A DNA stretch of 64,000 nucleotides. Source: Streptomyces coffeae (GTDB taxonomy: Bacteria; Actinomycetota; Actinomycetes; Streptomycetales; Streptomycetaceae). The stretch's first letter is position 1, and each line of letters begins with the position of its first letter. Of the stretch, positions 1 through 14,531 are shown piece after piece. The notes below the pieces were generated by a model. The model searched no databases and was not told where the DNA came from. It worked only from the letters and a program-made list of their open reading frames with translations. A program made the translations under genes and the position numbers. Where the stretch lies: the NCBI RefSeq assembly GCF_016741875.1, contig NZ_JAERRF010000019.1:1-64000 (forward strand). Direction: 5' to 3'.

Positions 1-45
1 AGAGAGCCCTATCGGGAACTTCGGTTCCTGATAGGGCTCTCTTTT
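1..45. terminator. Strong intrinsic terminator hairpin
   Basis: A 19-bp stem (arms 1-19 and 24-42, one G-T wobble) closes a TTCG tetraloop and is followed by a short T run at 42-45. It would end transcription entering from the left of the window. It leaves fewer than 60 bp for a promoter in front of the next gene. Confidence 0.85.
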
Positions 46-96
46 GTTGTGTTGCGGGTCACGCGGTGTTCATGTTGCGTGGGCACGATGCGAGCC

Positions 97-795
97 ATGG
101 GCACTCCTACGGATGAGCTGTGGCGTGAGTTGACCCGGCTGGGCATCCGGCCGGGCGACGAGGTGGTTGTGCCGTCCTACGGCACTCCCGAAGCGGCGGA
201 AGCGGTGCTGCTGGCCGGCGCGAGGCCGGTCTTCGTGGACATCGACGCCGAGACCTTCTGCATAGATCCCGCCGCGGTGGCCGAGGCGATCACGCCCCGG
301 ACCGCGGCCGTTGTGGCTGTACACACCTTCGGACACCCGGCCGACATGGCCGGTCTCACCGCGCTGGGCCAGCGGCACGGCGTTCAGATCGTCGGCTACG
401 GGGCGCAGCCCGATCCCGCCGGGGAGATTCTGCGGCGACAGGCGAACGCGGCCTATCTGGATGGAAAGCTGCGCGGGGTCATCACCCCCGGCGTGCGGCA
501 GGGAGTGGAACACACCTACCAGCAGTACGTGGTGCGGGTACCCGGCAACGGTCGCCCGGACCGCGACGCCTTCGCCCGTACGCTGCGTTCTCGCGGCGTC
601 GTCTGCCACGTACCGGTCCAGACGCCCGCACACCGCACCGCGCGCTTCCGGCGCGATCTGTGGCTCGCGGAGACCGAGCGGGCGGCCGACGAATGCCTGG
701 CGCTGCCCGTTGATCCGGCCATGTCGCGGCGGGAGTTGCAGCGGGTGGTCTCGGCCTGCAACGCGCTCGGGGGACTGTTGCAGTCAGCTGCCTGA
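97..795 (+). CDS. Degenerate DegT/DnrJ/EryC1/StrS-type aminotransferase homologue
   Basis: This 232-residue protein resembles two separated parts of the DegT/StrS sugar aminotransferase fold. Residues 1-110 contain the GDEVVVPSYGT strand and the PVFVDID and VHTFGHPADM segments. Residues about 125-230 match the C-terminal part (EHTYQQYVVRV, then LALPVDP). The usual family length is 370-400. The first 55-60 residues and the central block with the PLP Schiff-base lysine are absent, so transaminase activity is unlikely. The reading frame is open and codon use is normal, so it is maintained rather than freshly broken. In-frame starts also exist at GTG 49 and ATG 88; ATG 97 fits the homology best, but none has a clear RBS. 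Its role is unknown; a structural or regulatory remnant is possible. Confidence 0.7.
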   Translation: MGTPTDELWRELTRLGIRPGDEVVVPSYGTPEAAEAVLLAGARPVFVDIDAETFCIDPAAVAEAITPRTAAVVAVHTFGHPADMAGLTALGQRHGVQIVGYGAQPDPAGEILRRQANAAYLDGKLRGVITPGVRQGVEHTYQQYVVRVPGNGRPDRDAFARTLRSRGVVCHVPVQTPAHRTARFRRDLWLAETERAADECLALPVDPAMSRRELQRVVSACNALGGLLQSAA

Positions 796-837
796 GCGAC
801 CGGGGGTGGGGTGGTCGGGAGCGCACTCGAGTTCGGG

Positions 838-843
838 TATGAT
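838..843 (+). promoter_or_regulatory. Putative -10 element of the tRNA-Thr promoter
   Basis: A TATGAT hexamer lies 15 bp before the first base of the tRNA, a position suited to a -10 box. No convincing -35 element is visible 16-19 bp upstream. Confidence 0.4.
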
Positions 844-858
844 CTATCCCGTTGCCGC

Positions 859-934
859 GCCCCAATAGCTCAGTCGGCAGAGCGTCTCCATGGTAAGGAG
901 AAGGTCTACGGTTCGATTCCGTATTGGGGCTCCA
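859..934 (+). tRNA. tRNA-Thr (anticodon GGU)
   Basis: A full cloverleaf can be drawn. The acceptor stem is GCCCCAA paired with UUGGGGC. There is a D arm with GCUC/GAGC and an anticodon stem UCUCC/GGAGA enclosing the loop AUGGUAA, which gives anticodon GGU for ACC/ACU codons. The T arm carries UUCGAUU. The discriminator is U, and the CCA end is encoded at 932-934. The length is 76 nt with no intron. No integrated element is seen at its 3' end, although tRNA genes are common attachment sites. Confidence 0.97.
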
Positions 935-938
935 GCAG

Positions 939-966
939 AAGGCCCCCGCCAATTGGCGGGGGCCTT
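939..966. terminator. Terminator of the tRNA-Thr gene
   Basis: A perfect 12-bp stem (AAGGCCCCCGCC and its complement) surrounds an AATT loop five bases after the tRNA CCA end. It can also act on the converging osaC transcript. Confidence 0.8.
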
Positions 967-1029
967 CGTCGTGTTCGGCTCCAGGGCCTTGGGCGGGGCG
1001 GGGACAAGCCGTCTCGTCCCCGCCTCCCG

Positions 1030-3696
1030 TCATGTGTCGTGCGGCTCGGGGACGCGCATCGCCAGGATCGCCATGTCGTCGGACGGCGGCTCCGCCGCGA
1101 AGCGCTCGACGGCCCGCAGCACCCGCGCGGCCACCGCGCCCGCGGTGAGCCCTGTGCAAGTGGTGAGGACATCGGTGAGGCCCTCGTCGCCGAGCATCCT
1201 GGTGCCCTCGCGCCGCTCGGTGACCCCGTCGGTGACGCACAGCAGGACGTCGCCCGGGTCGAGGGTGATGGTCTGCTCGTACAGCTCCAGATCCTCCATG
1301 ACGCCGAGCAGCGGCTGCGGTTCGGCGGCCGCCTCGACGCTGCCGTCCTGGCGGAGCCGCAGCGGCAGTGGATGTCCGGCGCAGACGACCTTGAGGACCG
1401 CGCTGCCGTCGTGCTGCGGCCACAACTCCCCGTAGAGCAGGGTCAGGAAGCGGCTGCGGGCGCCCTCGTCGAGGATGGCCGCGTTGAGCCGCTCCAGCAC
1501 CGCAGGACCGCCGAAGCCCTCGCGGGCGAGCAGCCGCAGCGCGTGCCGGGCCAGGCCGGTCACCGCGGCGGCTTCCGGGCCGGTGCCGCAAACGTCGCCG
1601 ATGGCGAAGCCGTAGGCGCCGTCGCGGATCGGGAAGAGGTCGTAGAAGTCACCACCGACCTCGTTGCCCTCACCCGCGGCGCGGTAGATGACCTCGACCT
1701 CGACACCGGGGACCTCGGGCTGCTCCGGCGGCAGCAGGCTGCGCTGGAGGGACTGGCTGATGGCGGTGCGCTCCGAGTACAGCCGGGCGTTGTCCAGCGC
1801 GAGCGCGGCCCGGCGGGAGAGGTCCTCGGCGAGCTCCAGGTTCTCCTGGCGGAAGTGCTCGTCGGTGGGCTTGCCGAGGGTCAGCATGCCGATCACGCGG
1901 TTGCGGGCCACCAGGGGCAGTACGACCGTCTCGCCGCCCACCGCGGACGCGGTCGCCAGGGAGGCGCCGGGGCCGGAGGAGGGCCGGGCGGAGTCGCCGA
2001 GGCTGAGGCTGCGCAGCGAGGTCCGCAGGGCCGCGGCGTGGGCGGCGTCGTAGGGGCCGGACCAGCTGCGGGCGCCGCCGGTGGGCACCTGCTCCGGCGG
2101 ATCGATCTTCGTCAGCAGGGCCTTGAGGCCGTCGATGCGGTCCTCGTCCTCGTGCAGGACGTAGGAGAGCTCGGGTTCGGAGACCTGGTCGGCGACCGTG
2201 TAGACGGCGCACCAGCTGGCGAGGGTGGGGACCGTCATCTGTGCCATCAGCGCCAGGGTCTGGTCGCGGTCCAGTGTGCCCGCCAGCAGGTCGGACGCCT
2301 CGACGAGGAAGGACAGCGAGCCACGGCGCAGTCGCTCGAGCTCGGTGAGGCGGGCCCGTTCGACGGCGAGCGCGATGCGGTCGGCGGCGAACTGGAGCCT
2401 CAGCGCTTCCTCGTTGCTGTACCGGCCGGGGGCCTCGGCGGCGACGCCGAGCGAGCCGGTGAGCCGTCCCTCGACCTTCAGCGGGACCGTGACGACCGAC
2501 CGCATCCCGGTGTTGACCAGGAGCGGGACAGCGCCGGGCAGCGCCGACAGATCCTCGTGGACGGCGGGCATCCGCGCCGATCCGTAGCGGCCGGTGCCGG
2601 CTTCGACGGGGACGCGGGCGAAGCGCTGGCGGGCGGAGGGCAGTCCGGTCGAGGCGCGGACCTCCAGCTCGGTTTCGTCGTCGGTGGCGAGCAGCAGATA
2701 GGCGGCGTCGCCGTCGAGCATGTCGCGGGCCCGCTCGACGGTGCGCTGGAGCAGACCGTCGAGGTCGTCGGGGGCCGGTGAGCCGATGAAGACCTCGAAG
2801 GCGTCGGAGGCCGGACCGCGCTCGGCGGATTCGCCGCTGTCGGGCGCCACCGCGCGCAGCGGGCTCTGGAGGACGGCGCGCTCGTGGTCCCGCACCAGCA
2901 GACAGACGGTGGACGGGTCGCCCTGGGCGTCGCGGATGCGCAGATGAGAGGCGTAGACGGGGGAGACGCGGCCGTCGGCGCCGCGGATGCCGTACGAGCC
3001 CTCCCAGCGGGAGAGCCGGAGGGCCTCGGCGACGCCGGTGCCGGTGCCGGGGGTGTGCGGCCAGGCCGCGAGGTCGGTCAGCGGCTTGCCGATGACCTGC
3101 TCCGCGGTGTAGCCGAACAGCTCCTGGGCGTCGTCGTTCCAGGTGCTGATGAGGGCGCCGCTGTCGACCTGGACCACGGCGACCCGGACCCGGGCGTCGG
3201 TGAGGGGCAGGGCGCTGGCGGGCAGTGCGGGGCCCGCGGCGCGGGTGCCGGCCGGGCGGTCGGGGAAGTCGAGCTGGAACCAGACCTGCTTGTGGGTGGC
3301 CGTGTACTCGACTCCCCAGCGTGCTGCGAGGGCCGCGCAGAGTAGCAGACCGCGGCCGCCTTCGCTATCGGGGCTTCCGAAGTGGTGGCCGCCGTTGCTC
3401 TGCACCGGAAGCTCCCGCTCCGGGTACCGGTCGGCGACTTCGACGCGTACGCCGGTGTCGGCCCGGATGCATTCCACGTCGGCGGTCGTACCGGCGTGGA
3501 CGACCGCGTTGGTGACCAGTTCGCTGGTGAGGACAACGGCGTCGTCGACGATGTCGGTGAGACCCCATCCTTGCAGCGTGTCCCGGACGAACGTGCGGGC
3601 GGCGGCGACCGAGCGGCCGACCGGCTCGAAGGTGGCGGCTGCCCGCGCGGTGATCACAGGTCTCCTCATAAGTGTCTCGGCGATCTGCTCACCCAT
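1030..3696 (-). CDS. osaC: OsaC-like anti-sigma kinase / PAS / GAF / PP2C phosphatase
   Basis: This 888-residue cytoplasmic regulator has four recognisable parts. An RsbW/HATPase_c domain occupies residues about 15-140 (ELVTNAVVHAG N-box, GGRGLLL G-box). A PAS domain follows at about 155-270, then two GAF-like segments at about 310-640. A SpoIIE/PP2C phosphatase domain lies at about 655-885 (GGDFYDLF, GDVCGTG, VTDGVTE). In S. coelicolor the orthologue OsaC, divergent from osaA as here, modulates the stress sigma factor SigB and is needed to recover from osmotic stress. The combined kinase-like and phosphatase-like modules suggest control of an anti-anti-sigma phosphorylation cycle. The ATG at 3696 has a GGAGGGG element about 10 bp upstream. 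A GTG at 3657, preceded by AGGAGA, is an alternative start. Confidence 0.9.
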   Translation of the reverse strand: MGEQIAETLMRRPVITARAAATFEPVGRSVAAARTFVRDTLQGWGLTDIVDDAVVLTSELVTNAVVHAGTTADVECIRADTGVRVEVADRYPERELPVQSNGGHHFGSPDSEGGRGLLLCAALAARWGVEYTATHKQVWFQLDFPDRPAGTRAAGPALPASALPLTDARVRVAVVQVDSGALISTWNDDAQELFGYTAEQVIGKPLTDLAAWPHTPGTGTGVAEALRLSRWEGSYGIRGADGRVSPVYASHLRIRDAQGDPSTVCLLVRDHERAVLQSPLRAVAPDSGESAERGPASDAFEVFIGSPAPDDLDGLLQRTVERARDMLDGDAAYLLLATDDETELEVRASTGLPSARQRFARVPVEAGTGRYGSARMPAVHEDLSALPGAVPLLVNTGMRSVVTVPLKVEGRLTGSLGVAAEAPGRYSNEEALRLQFAADRIALAVERARLTELERLRRGSLSFLVEASDLLAGTLDRDQTLALMAQMTVPTLASWCAVYTVADQVSEPELSYVLHEDEDRIDGLKALLTKIDPPEQVPTGGARSWSGPYDAAHAAALRTSLRSLSLGDSARPSSGPGASLATASAVGGETVVLPLVARNRVIGMLTLGKPTDEHFRQENLELAEDLSRRAALALDNARLYSERTAISQSLQRSLLPPEQPEVPGVEVEVIYRAAGEGNEVGGDFYDLFPIRDGAYGFAIGDVCGTGPEAAAVTGLARHALRLLAREGFGGPAVLERLNAAILDEGARSRFLTLLYGELWPQHDGSAVLKVVCAGHPLPLRLRQDGSVEAAAEPQPLLGVMEDLELYEQTITLDPGDVLLCVTDGVTERREGTRMLGDEGLTDVLTTCTGLTAGAVAARVLRAVERFAAEPPSDDMAILAMRVPEPHDT

Positions 3697-3909
3697 GTCG
3701 CAGCGCCCCTCCGATGCCCTGGCCGGATGCCAGGTTACTTACCTCCACCGCGCTCGCGAATGCCGGTCGGCACTGATTCCACCCCAGAGTGTGCTGTCCG
3801 CGGTGTGCGATGCTGCCGAACTGTTATGGCCTGGTTGGACCATGGTGAAACACTGGGCAAGCTGGAAGAAGAACCCGACGAGGATGGTCAACCCTGCGGG
3901 AGGGACACG

Positions 3910-9483
<5,574 letters not shown>

Positions 9484-9722
9484 CCCTGCGGGACGCCAGG
9501 CGCGTCTGTGGTGTTGACTGACTGTCGCCGAACACGTGTGGGAACGCGGTATTCGGGGAACCTTCTGGTCTCCCGCCGCGTTTCTGCTACGTGCACAGTG
9601 ACATCGCGGTGACAGGGTGTGGCGAACAGCGGGGTGCGGCTACCATGACCGGCACAAGGACGGGCGGCGCAAGGGAGTCGTCCCCTGGGGCGGCGCCCGG
9701 TGCTTCTCTCGGCTCTTCGAGC

Positions 9723-9735
9723 TGGGGAGACCCCA
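9723..9735. repeat. Small hairpin of a dispersed Streptomyces-type repeat
   Basis: TGGGG-AGA-CCCCA forms a short hairpin just before the osaB ribosome-binding site. The surrounding 35 bp (9700-9735) resembles a motif that I recall being scattered in Streptomyces intergenic DNA. The rest of the osaA-osaB gap (9484-9758) shows no gene. Confidence 0.3.
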
Positions 9736-9758
9736 AGCCGGGACGAGGAGGACGGGGC

Positions 9759-10439
9759 ATGGTGCAGAAGGCCAAGATCCTCCTGGTCGATGACCGGCCG
9801 GAGAATCTGCTGGCGCTGGAGGCCATTCTCTCCGCGCTCGATCAGACCCTGGTGCGGGCATCGTCAGGGGAGGAAGCGCTCAAGGCGCTGCTGACGGACG
9901 ACTTCGCGGTCATCCTGCTGGATGTCCAGATGCCGGGCATGGACGGGTTCGAGACCGCCGCGCACATCAAGCGCCGTGAGCGGACCCGGGACATCCCGAT
10001 CATCTTCCTCACCGCGATCAATCACGGTCCGCATCACACCTTCCGGGGCTATGCGGCCGGCGCGGTCGACTACATCTCCAAGCCGTTCGACCCGTGGGTG
10101 CTCAGGGCGAAGGTCTCGGTCTTCGTCGATCTGTACATGAAGAACTGCCAACTGCGGGAGCAGGCGTCGCTGCTGCGGCTCCAGTTGGAGGGTGGTCAGC
10201 CCGCGGCCGGTGAGGAGGCCAAGGAGTCGGCGGGGCTGCTCGCCGAGCTCTCCGCGCGGCTCGCCGCCGTCGAGGAGCAGGCCGAAGCACTGTCCAAGCA
10301 GTTGGACGAGTCGGCCGACGCGGCCGCGGTCGCCACCGCCGCCCATCTCGAGCGCAAGCTCACCGGTCTGCGGCGGGCGCTGGACGCCCTGGAGCCGGGT
10401 GCGGGCACCGGCGCCAGCCAGGTGCCCTCGCAGAACTGA
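9759..10439 (+). CDS. osaB: OsaB: response regulator with C-terminal coiled coil
   Basis: This 226-residue protein has an N-terminal receiver domain (residues 1-125; phospho-acceptor Asp55 in ILLDVQMPGMDG, conserved Lys in SKPFDP). A helical, heptad-like Glu/Ala/Leu-rich tail fills residues about 130-220. It has no DNA-binding domain, so output is probably through protein contact. It follows the OsaA kinase gene after 275 bp and is the expected phosphotransfer partner in osmoadaptation. The ATG at 9759 is preceded by GAGGAGG at a spacing of about 8. An in-frame ATG further upstream, at 9591, would add a low-complexity N-terminus and is less likely. Confidence 0.92.
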   Translation: MVQKAKILLVDDRPENLLALEAILSALDQTLVRASSGEEALKALLTDDFAVILLDVQMPGMDGFETAAHIKRRERTRDIPIIFLTAINHGPHHTFRGYAAGAVDYISKPFDPWVLRAKVSVFVDLYMKNCQLREQASLLRLQLEGGQPAAGEEAKESAGLLAELSARLAAVEEQAEALSKQLDESADAAAVATAAHLERKLTGLRRALDALEPGAGTGASQVPSQN

Positions 10440-10620
10440 GCCCCACCCCTTCGGGGCGCCGTAGTCCGCCCCCGGTCATCGCCCACCCGCGATCCGTTTT
10501 TGATGTCCTGTCACCGTCCGCTCACCTCGCGGCCGGTATCCGGTGCCCGCGTGACGCCGGTGACGCCTGACGCGTCCACCATGCGTGCTCCGTACGGCGG
10601 ACGCGGGTAACCTCGCCCCC

Positions 10621-13449
10621 ATGGCCTCTCGTACGTCCGGCAAGGGTTCCCAGAGCACGGCGGGCACCTCGAAGAAGCGCGCCGGGCAGTCCGGAGGCGC
10701 AGCGAAGAAGTCGCCCGCGAAGAACGCGAAGAAGGCGGCGGCCAAGAAGGCGCCCGCCAAGAAGTCGGCGGCGCCCGCGAAGAAGGCCGCTCCGAAGAAG
10801 AAGGCGGCGGCGAAGGCCGCACCGCCCCCGGCGCCCAACCCCACCAGCGGTGTGTACCGCGCCGTGCGCGCGCTCTGGAGGGGGCTGGCGCACGCCGTCG
10901 GGGCGATGTTCCGTGGGATAGGGCGCGGTGCCAAGGGACTCGACCCGGCGCACCGCAAGGACGGCAGCGCGCTGCTGCTGCTCGCCCTGGCGCTGATCGT
11001 GGCCGCGGGCACCTGGTCGAATCTGGACGGGCCGGTCGGCGACCTGGTCGAGATGCTGGTCACCGGAGCCTTCGGGCGGCTCGATCTGGTGGTGCCGATA
11101 CTGCTGGCCACCATCGCCGCCCGGCTGATCCTGCACCCCGAGAAGCCGGAGGCCAACGGGCGGATTGTGATCGGTCTGTCCGCGCTGGTGATCGGTGTGC
11201 TGGGTGAGGTGCACATCGCCTGCGGGGCGCCGGGGCGCGGTCAGGGGACCGCGGCGATACAGGACGCGGGGGGCCTGATCGGCTGGGGCGTCTCCCGGCC
11301 GCTGATCCATGCGATGGGCGAGGTGCTGGCCGTACCGCTGTTGGCGCTGCTCACCGTCTTCGGGCTGCTGGTCGTCACCGCGACGCCGGTCGCGGCGATT
11401 CCGCAGCGGCTGCGGGCGTTGGGCATCCGGCTGGGTCTGCTCCGGGACGAGGAGGCATTCGCGGACGCGGACGTGGACGCGGGGACGGAAGTGGAGTACG
11501 CCGAGGAATGGCGCGAGACGCCCGCCAGGCGCCCGCGCAGGTCCGCACGGGCCCGCGGGGCCGCGGATGTCGCGGACGACCATGAGCGGGCCGAGGAGGA
11601 GGCGCTGCGGGGGCGCCGCCGGTCGCGCGGTGGCCGGCCCGTGGAGCCGCCGCAGGACCGTCCCATGGACGCGGTGGACGTGGCGGCCGCGGCCGCCGCC
11701 GCGTTGGACGGGGCCGTCCTGCACGGTGTCCAGCCCTCGCCGCTCGTCGCCGGGCTGAGCAACGGGATCTCGGTGGAGCGCGACACCGGTGAGGGCAGCG
11801 GCTCGGTGCCGGGGGCGCATGACGCCGGTCCGGAGCCCGGCAAGCCGGCCGGGGCGAAGGGCGGCCCAGGCCGGAGCGCGGCGGAGAGCTCGCGCGTCCC
11901 CGATCTCACCCGTCCCGCGGCCGACGAGGGCGAGCCGCTGCCGCCGCGCGCCGAACAGCTCCAGCTCTCCGGGGACATCACCTACTCGCTCCCCTCGCTC
12001 GAACTGCTGGAGCGCGGTGGGCCCGGCAAGACGCGCAGCGCCGCCAACGACGCCGTGGTCGACTCACTGACCAAGGTCTTCTCGGAGTTCAAGGTCGACG
12101 CCGCGGTCACCGGCTTCACCCGCGGTCCGACGGTCACCCGCTACGAGGTGGAGCTCGGCCCGGCGGTGAAGGTCGAGCGGATCACGGCGCTGACCAAGAA
12201 CATCGCGTACGCCGTCGCCAGTCCCGATGTGCGGATCATCAGCCCGATTCCGGGCAAGTCGGCGGTCGGTATCGAAATCCCCAACAGCGACCGCGAGATG
12301 GTCAACCTCGGCGATGTGCTGCGCTCTGCGGACTCCGTCGGGGACGACCACCCGATGCTGGTGGGGCTGGGCAAGGACGTCGAGGGCGGCTACGTGGCGG
12401 CCAATCTCGCGACCATGCCGCATGTACTGGTGGCCGGCGCCACCGGATCCGGCAAGTCGTCCTGCATCAACTGCCTCATCACGTCGATCATGGTCCGGGC
12501 CACTCCGGACGATGTGCGGATGGTGCTGGTCGACCCCAAGCGGGTGGAGCTGACCGCGTACGAGGGCATTCCGCATCTGGTCACGCCGATCATCACCAAT
12601 CCCAAGCGCGCGGCCGAGGCCCTTCAGTGGGTCGTCCGCGAGATGGATCTGCGGTACGACGATCTCGCGGCGTACGGCTTCCGCCACATCGACGACTTCA
12701 ACGCGGCGGTCCGCGCGGGCAAGGTCAAACTGCCCGAGGGGAGCGAGCGGGAGCTCAAGCCGTATCCGTATCTGCTGGTGATCGTCGACGAGCTGGCGGA
12801 CCTGATGATGGTCGCACCGCGTGACGTCGAGGACTCGATCGTCCGGATCACCCAGCTCGCGCGCGCGGCCGGGATCCATCTGGTGCTGGCCACCCAGCGG
12901 CCGTCGGTGGATGTGGTCACCGGTCTGATCAAGGCCAATGTGCCCTCGCGGCTCGCCTTCGCCACCTCCTCGCTGGCCGACAGCCGGGTCATTCTGGACC
13001 AGCCCGGCGCCGAGAAGCTGATCGGCAAGGGCGACGGGCTGTTTCTGCCCATGGGTGCGAACAAGCCGGTCCGGATGCAGGGCGCCTATGTCACCGAGAG
13101 CGAGGTCGAGGCGGTCGTCGCGCACTGCAAGCAGCAGATGGCACCGGTCTTCCGCGAGGACGTGACGGTCGGGACGGCGAAGAAGAAGGAGATCGACGAG
13201 GAGATCGGCGATGATCTCGATCTTCTGTGTCAGGCCGCTGAGCTGGTGGTTTCCACGCAGTTCGGATCGACTTCGATGCTTCAGCGCAAGCTGCGGGTGG
13301 GTTTCGCCAAGGCCGGGCGGCTGATGGACCTCATGGAGTCCCGGGGGGTCGTCGGGCCGAGCGAGGGCTCCAAGGCGCGCGATGTGCTCGTCAAGCCGGA
13401 CGAATTGGATGGCGTGCTGGACGTGATCCGCGGTAAAGCTCACTCGTAA
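10621..13449 (+). CDS. ftsK: FtsK/SpoIIIE-family DNA translocase
   Basis: This 942-residue membrane-anchored DNA motor clears chromosomes from closing sporulation septa. Residues 1-75 form a Lys/Ala/Pro-rich, histone-H1-like tail. About four transmembrane helices follow (roughly residues 118-275), then a charged linker to about 450. The RecA-fold motor has Walker A GATGSGKSS near residue 605 and Walker B VIVDELADLMM near 718. A C-terminal gamma winged-helix domain (about 870-940) should read orienting sequences. The ATG at 10621 is used because it begins the Lys-rich tail; the RBS is weak. The gene stands downstream of osaB, as in S. coelicolor. Confidence 0.97.
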   Translation: MASRTSGKGSQSTAGTSKKRAGQSGGAAKKSPAKNAKKAAAKKAPAKKSAAPAKKAAPKKKAAAKAAPPPAPNPTSGVYRAVRALWRGLAHAVGAMFRGIGRGAKGLDPAHRKDGSALLLLALALIVAAGTWSNLDGPVGDLVEMLVTGAFGRLDLVVPILLATIAARLILHPEKPEANGRIVIGLSALVIGVLGEVHIACGAPGRGQGTAAIQDAGGLIGWGVSRPLIHAMGEVLAVPLLALLTVFGLLVVTATPVAAIPQRLRALGIRLGLLRDEEAFADADVDAGTEVEYAEEWRETPARRPRRSARARGAADVADDHERAEEEALRGRRRSRGGRPVEPPQDRPMDAVDVAAAAAAALDGAVLHGVQPSPLVAGLSNGISVERDTGEGSGSVPGAHDAGPEPGKPAGAKGGPGRSAAESSRVPDLTRPAADEGEPLPPRAEQLQLSGDITYSLPSLELLERGGPGKTRSAANDAVVDSLTKVFSEFKVDAAVTGFTRGPTVTRYEVELGPAVKVERITALTKNIAYAVASPDVRIISPIPGKSAVGIEIPNSDREMVNLGDVLRSADSVGDDHPMLVGLGKDVEGGYVAANLATMPHVLVAGATGSGKSSCINCLITSIMVRATPDDVRMVLVDPKRVELTAYEGIPHLVTPIITNPKRAAEALQWVVREMDLRYDDLAAYGFRHIDDFNAAVRAGKVKLPEGSERELKPYPYLLVIVDELADLMMVAPRDVEDSIVRITQLARAAGIHLVLATQRPSVDVVTGLIKANVPSRLAFATSSLADSRVILDQPGAEKLIGKGDGLFLPMGANKPVRMQGAYVTESEVEAVVAHCKQQMAPVFREDVTVGTAKKKEIDEEIGDDLDLLCQAAELVVSTQFGSTSMLQRKLRVGFAKAGRLMDLMESRGVVGPSEGSKARDVLVKPDELDGVLDVIRGKAHS

Positions 13450-13593
13450 GGGTTGGGCGGGCAACCGTTTCCCCTGCCGAGACGTCAAGTTGAGGGAGGT
13501 GGCGGAGTGAGGTCGCACCATCATGGTTGCGGGGCAATCCCGATGGCGGACAAACTCCGTCCTCCCGCTTGCCCGACCCTTTCGTCCCACCCC

Positions 13594-13599
13594 TAGACT
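13594..13599 (+). promoter_or_regulatory. Putative -10 box (TAGACT) for the RodZ-like gene
   Basis: TAGACT sits 40 bp before the chosen GTG start. A possible TTGCCC -35 lies at 13569-13574, with a 19-bp spacer that is slightly long. Confidence 0.35.
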
Positions 13600-13639
13600 G
13601 AACCTCCAGCAGGTGGCTACACGCTCGAAAGGCGCCCCC

Positions 13640-14470
13640 GTGTCCATCGGCAACTTTCCCGAAGACGGCAACTCCCCCGAAAACGACCGGCCTTCCGTCG
13701 GCAGCGCCCTCCGGCAAGCCCGTATCGCCGCCGGGCTGACCGTCGACGAGGTCAGCACCTCCACCCGGGTCCGGATCCCCATAGTGCAGGGGATCGAGCA
13801 GGACGACTTCTCGCGCTGCGGCGGCGATGTGTATGCCCGGGGGCATATCCGCGTGCTCGCGCGCGCTGTCGGGCTCGACCCCGATGGTCTGATCGCACAA
13901 TTCGACGCCGAGCACGGGGGACGGCCCGCGCCGACCGCCCCCGCCCCGCTCTTCGAGGCCGAGCGGATCCGCCCAGAGCCCCGGCGCCCCAACTGGACGG
14001 CGGCGATGGTCGCGGCCATCGTGGCCGTCGTCGGATTCGTCGGCTTCACGCTTTTCAGTGGTGGTGACGGGGACAGCGGTTCCACGGTCGCCGAGGACTC
14101 CGCCTCGCCCAAGGCGAGCCGCACCACCCCCAGCCGCAGCCCCAGCTCCAAGCCCGAGGACCAGGACCGGCCGGAGCCGTCCGACAGCGCCATCGCGGGC
14201 GTTCCGGCGGACAAGGTCACCGTCAAGCTCACCGCCGAGGGCGGACAGAGCTGGATCTCCGCGCAGGACCACAACGGGCGGCTGCTGGAAGAAGGCGTGC
14301 TGCGCGAGGGCGACTCCAAGACGTTCAGCGACAGCAAGCGCATCGACCTGGTGCTCGGGAACGCCGGGGCGATCAAGCTGTTCGTGAACGGCAAGGAAGT
14401 GAAGAATGTGGGCAACAGCGGGACCGTCCAGCGGCTGAGCTACACCAAGGGAGACCCCGAAGCGGGCTGA
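13640..14470 (+). CDS. RodZ-like HTH membrane protein
   Basis: This 276-residue protein has an Xre/HTH_25-type helix-turn-helix at residues about 20-95 (LRQARIAAGLTVDEVS). A single transmembrane helix lies at about 118-138, followed by a Ser/Thr/Pro/Lys-rich linker and a C-terminal DUF4115 domain. This is the architecture of RodZ, a cytoskeleton-linked membrane protein. In Streptomyces the gene lies regularly between ftsK and rimO. GTG 13640 is preferred over the upstream GTG/ATG codons because it begins just before conserved sequence; its RBS (AAAGGCG) is weak. Confidence 0.8.
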   Translation: MSIGNFPEDGNSPENDRPSVGSALRQARIAAGLTVDEVSTSTRVRIPIVQGIEQDDFSRCGGDVYARGHIRVLARAVGLDPDGLIAQFDAEHGGRPAPTAPAPLFEAERIRPEPRRPNWTAAMVAAIVAVVGFVGFTLFSGGDGDSGSTVAEDSASPKASRTTPSRSPSSKPEDQDRPEPSDSAIAGVPADKVTVKLTAEGGQSWISAQDHNGRLLEEGVLREGDSKTFSDSKRIDLVLGNAGAIKLFVNGKEVKNVGNSGTVQRLSYTKGDPEAG

Positions 14471-14531
14471 GCGACCGTGATCGGGAGCCCTGGCAGCGGG
14501 GGCAGGGCGGGGGACGAAGTAGTCTGAGCGC

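Noticed and set aside
859..966. tRNA-Thr as an integration site of a genomic island
   Set aside because: No direct repeat of the tRNA 3' end, integrase or atypical gene block is seen downstream; osaC follows as in other Streptomyces.
811..2781. A 656-codon plus-strand frame across tRNA-Thr and osaC
   Set aside because: It reads through the tRNA and a terminator and is complementary to a well-supported gene.
12064..14415. A 783-codon minus-strand frame across the end of ftsK
   Set aside because: It spans two genes with clear plus-strand domains and shows no recognisable motif.
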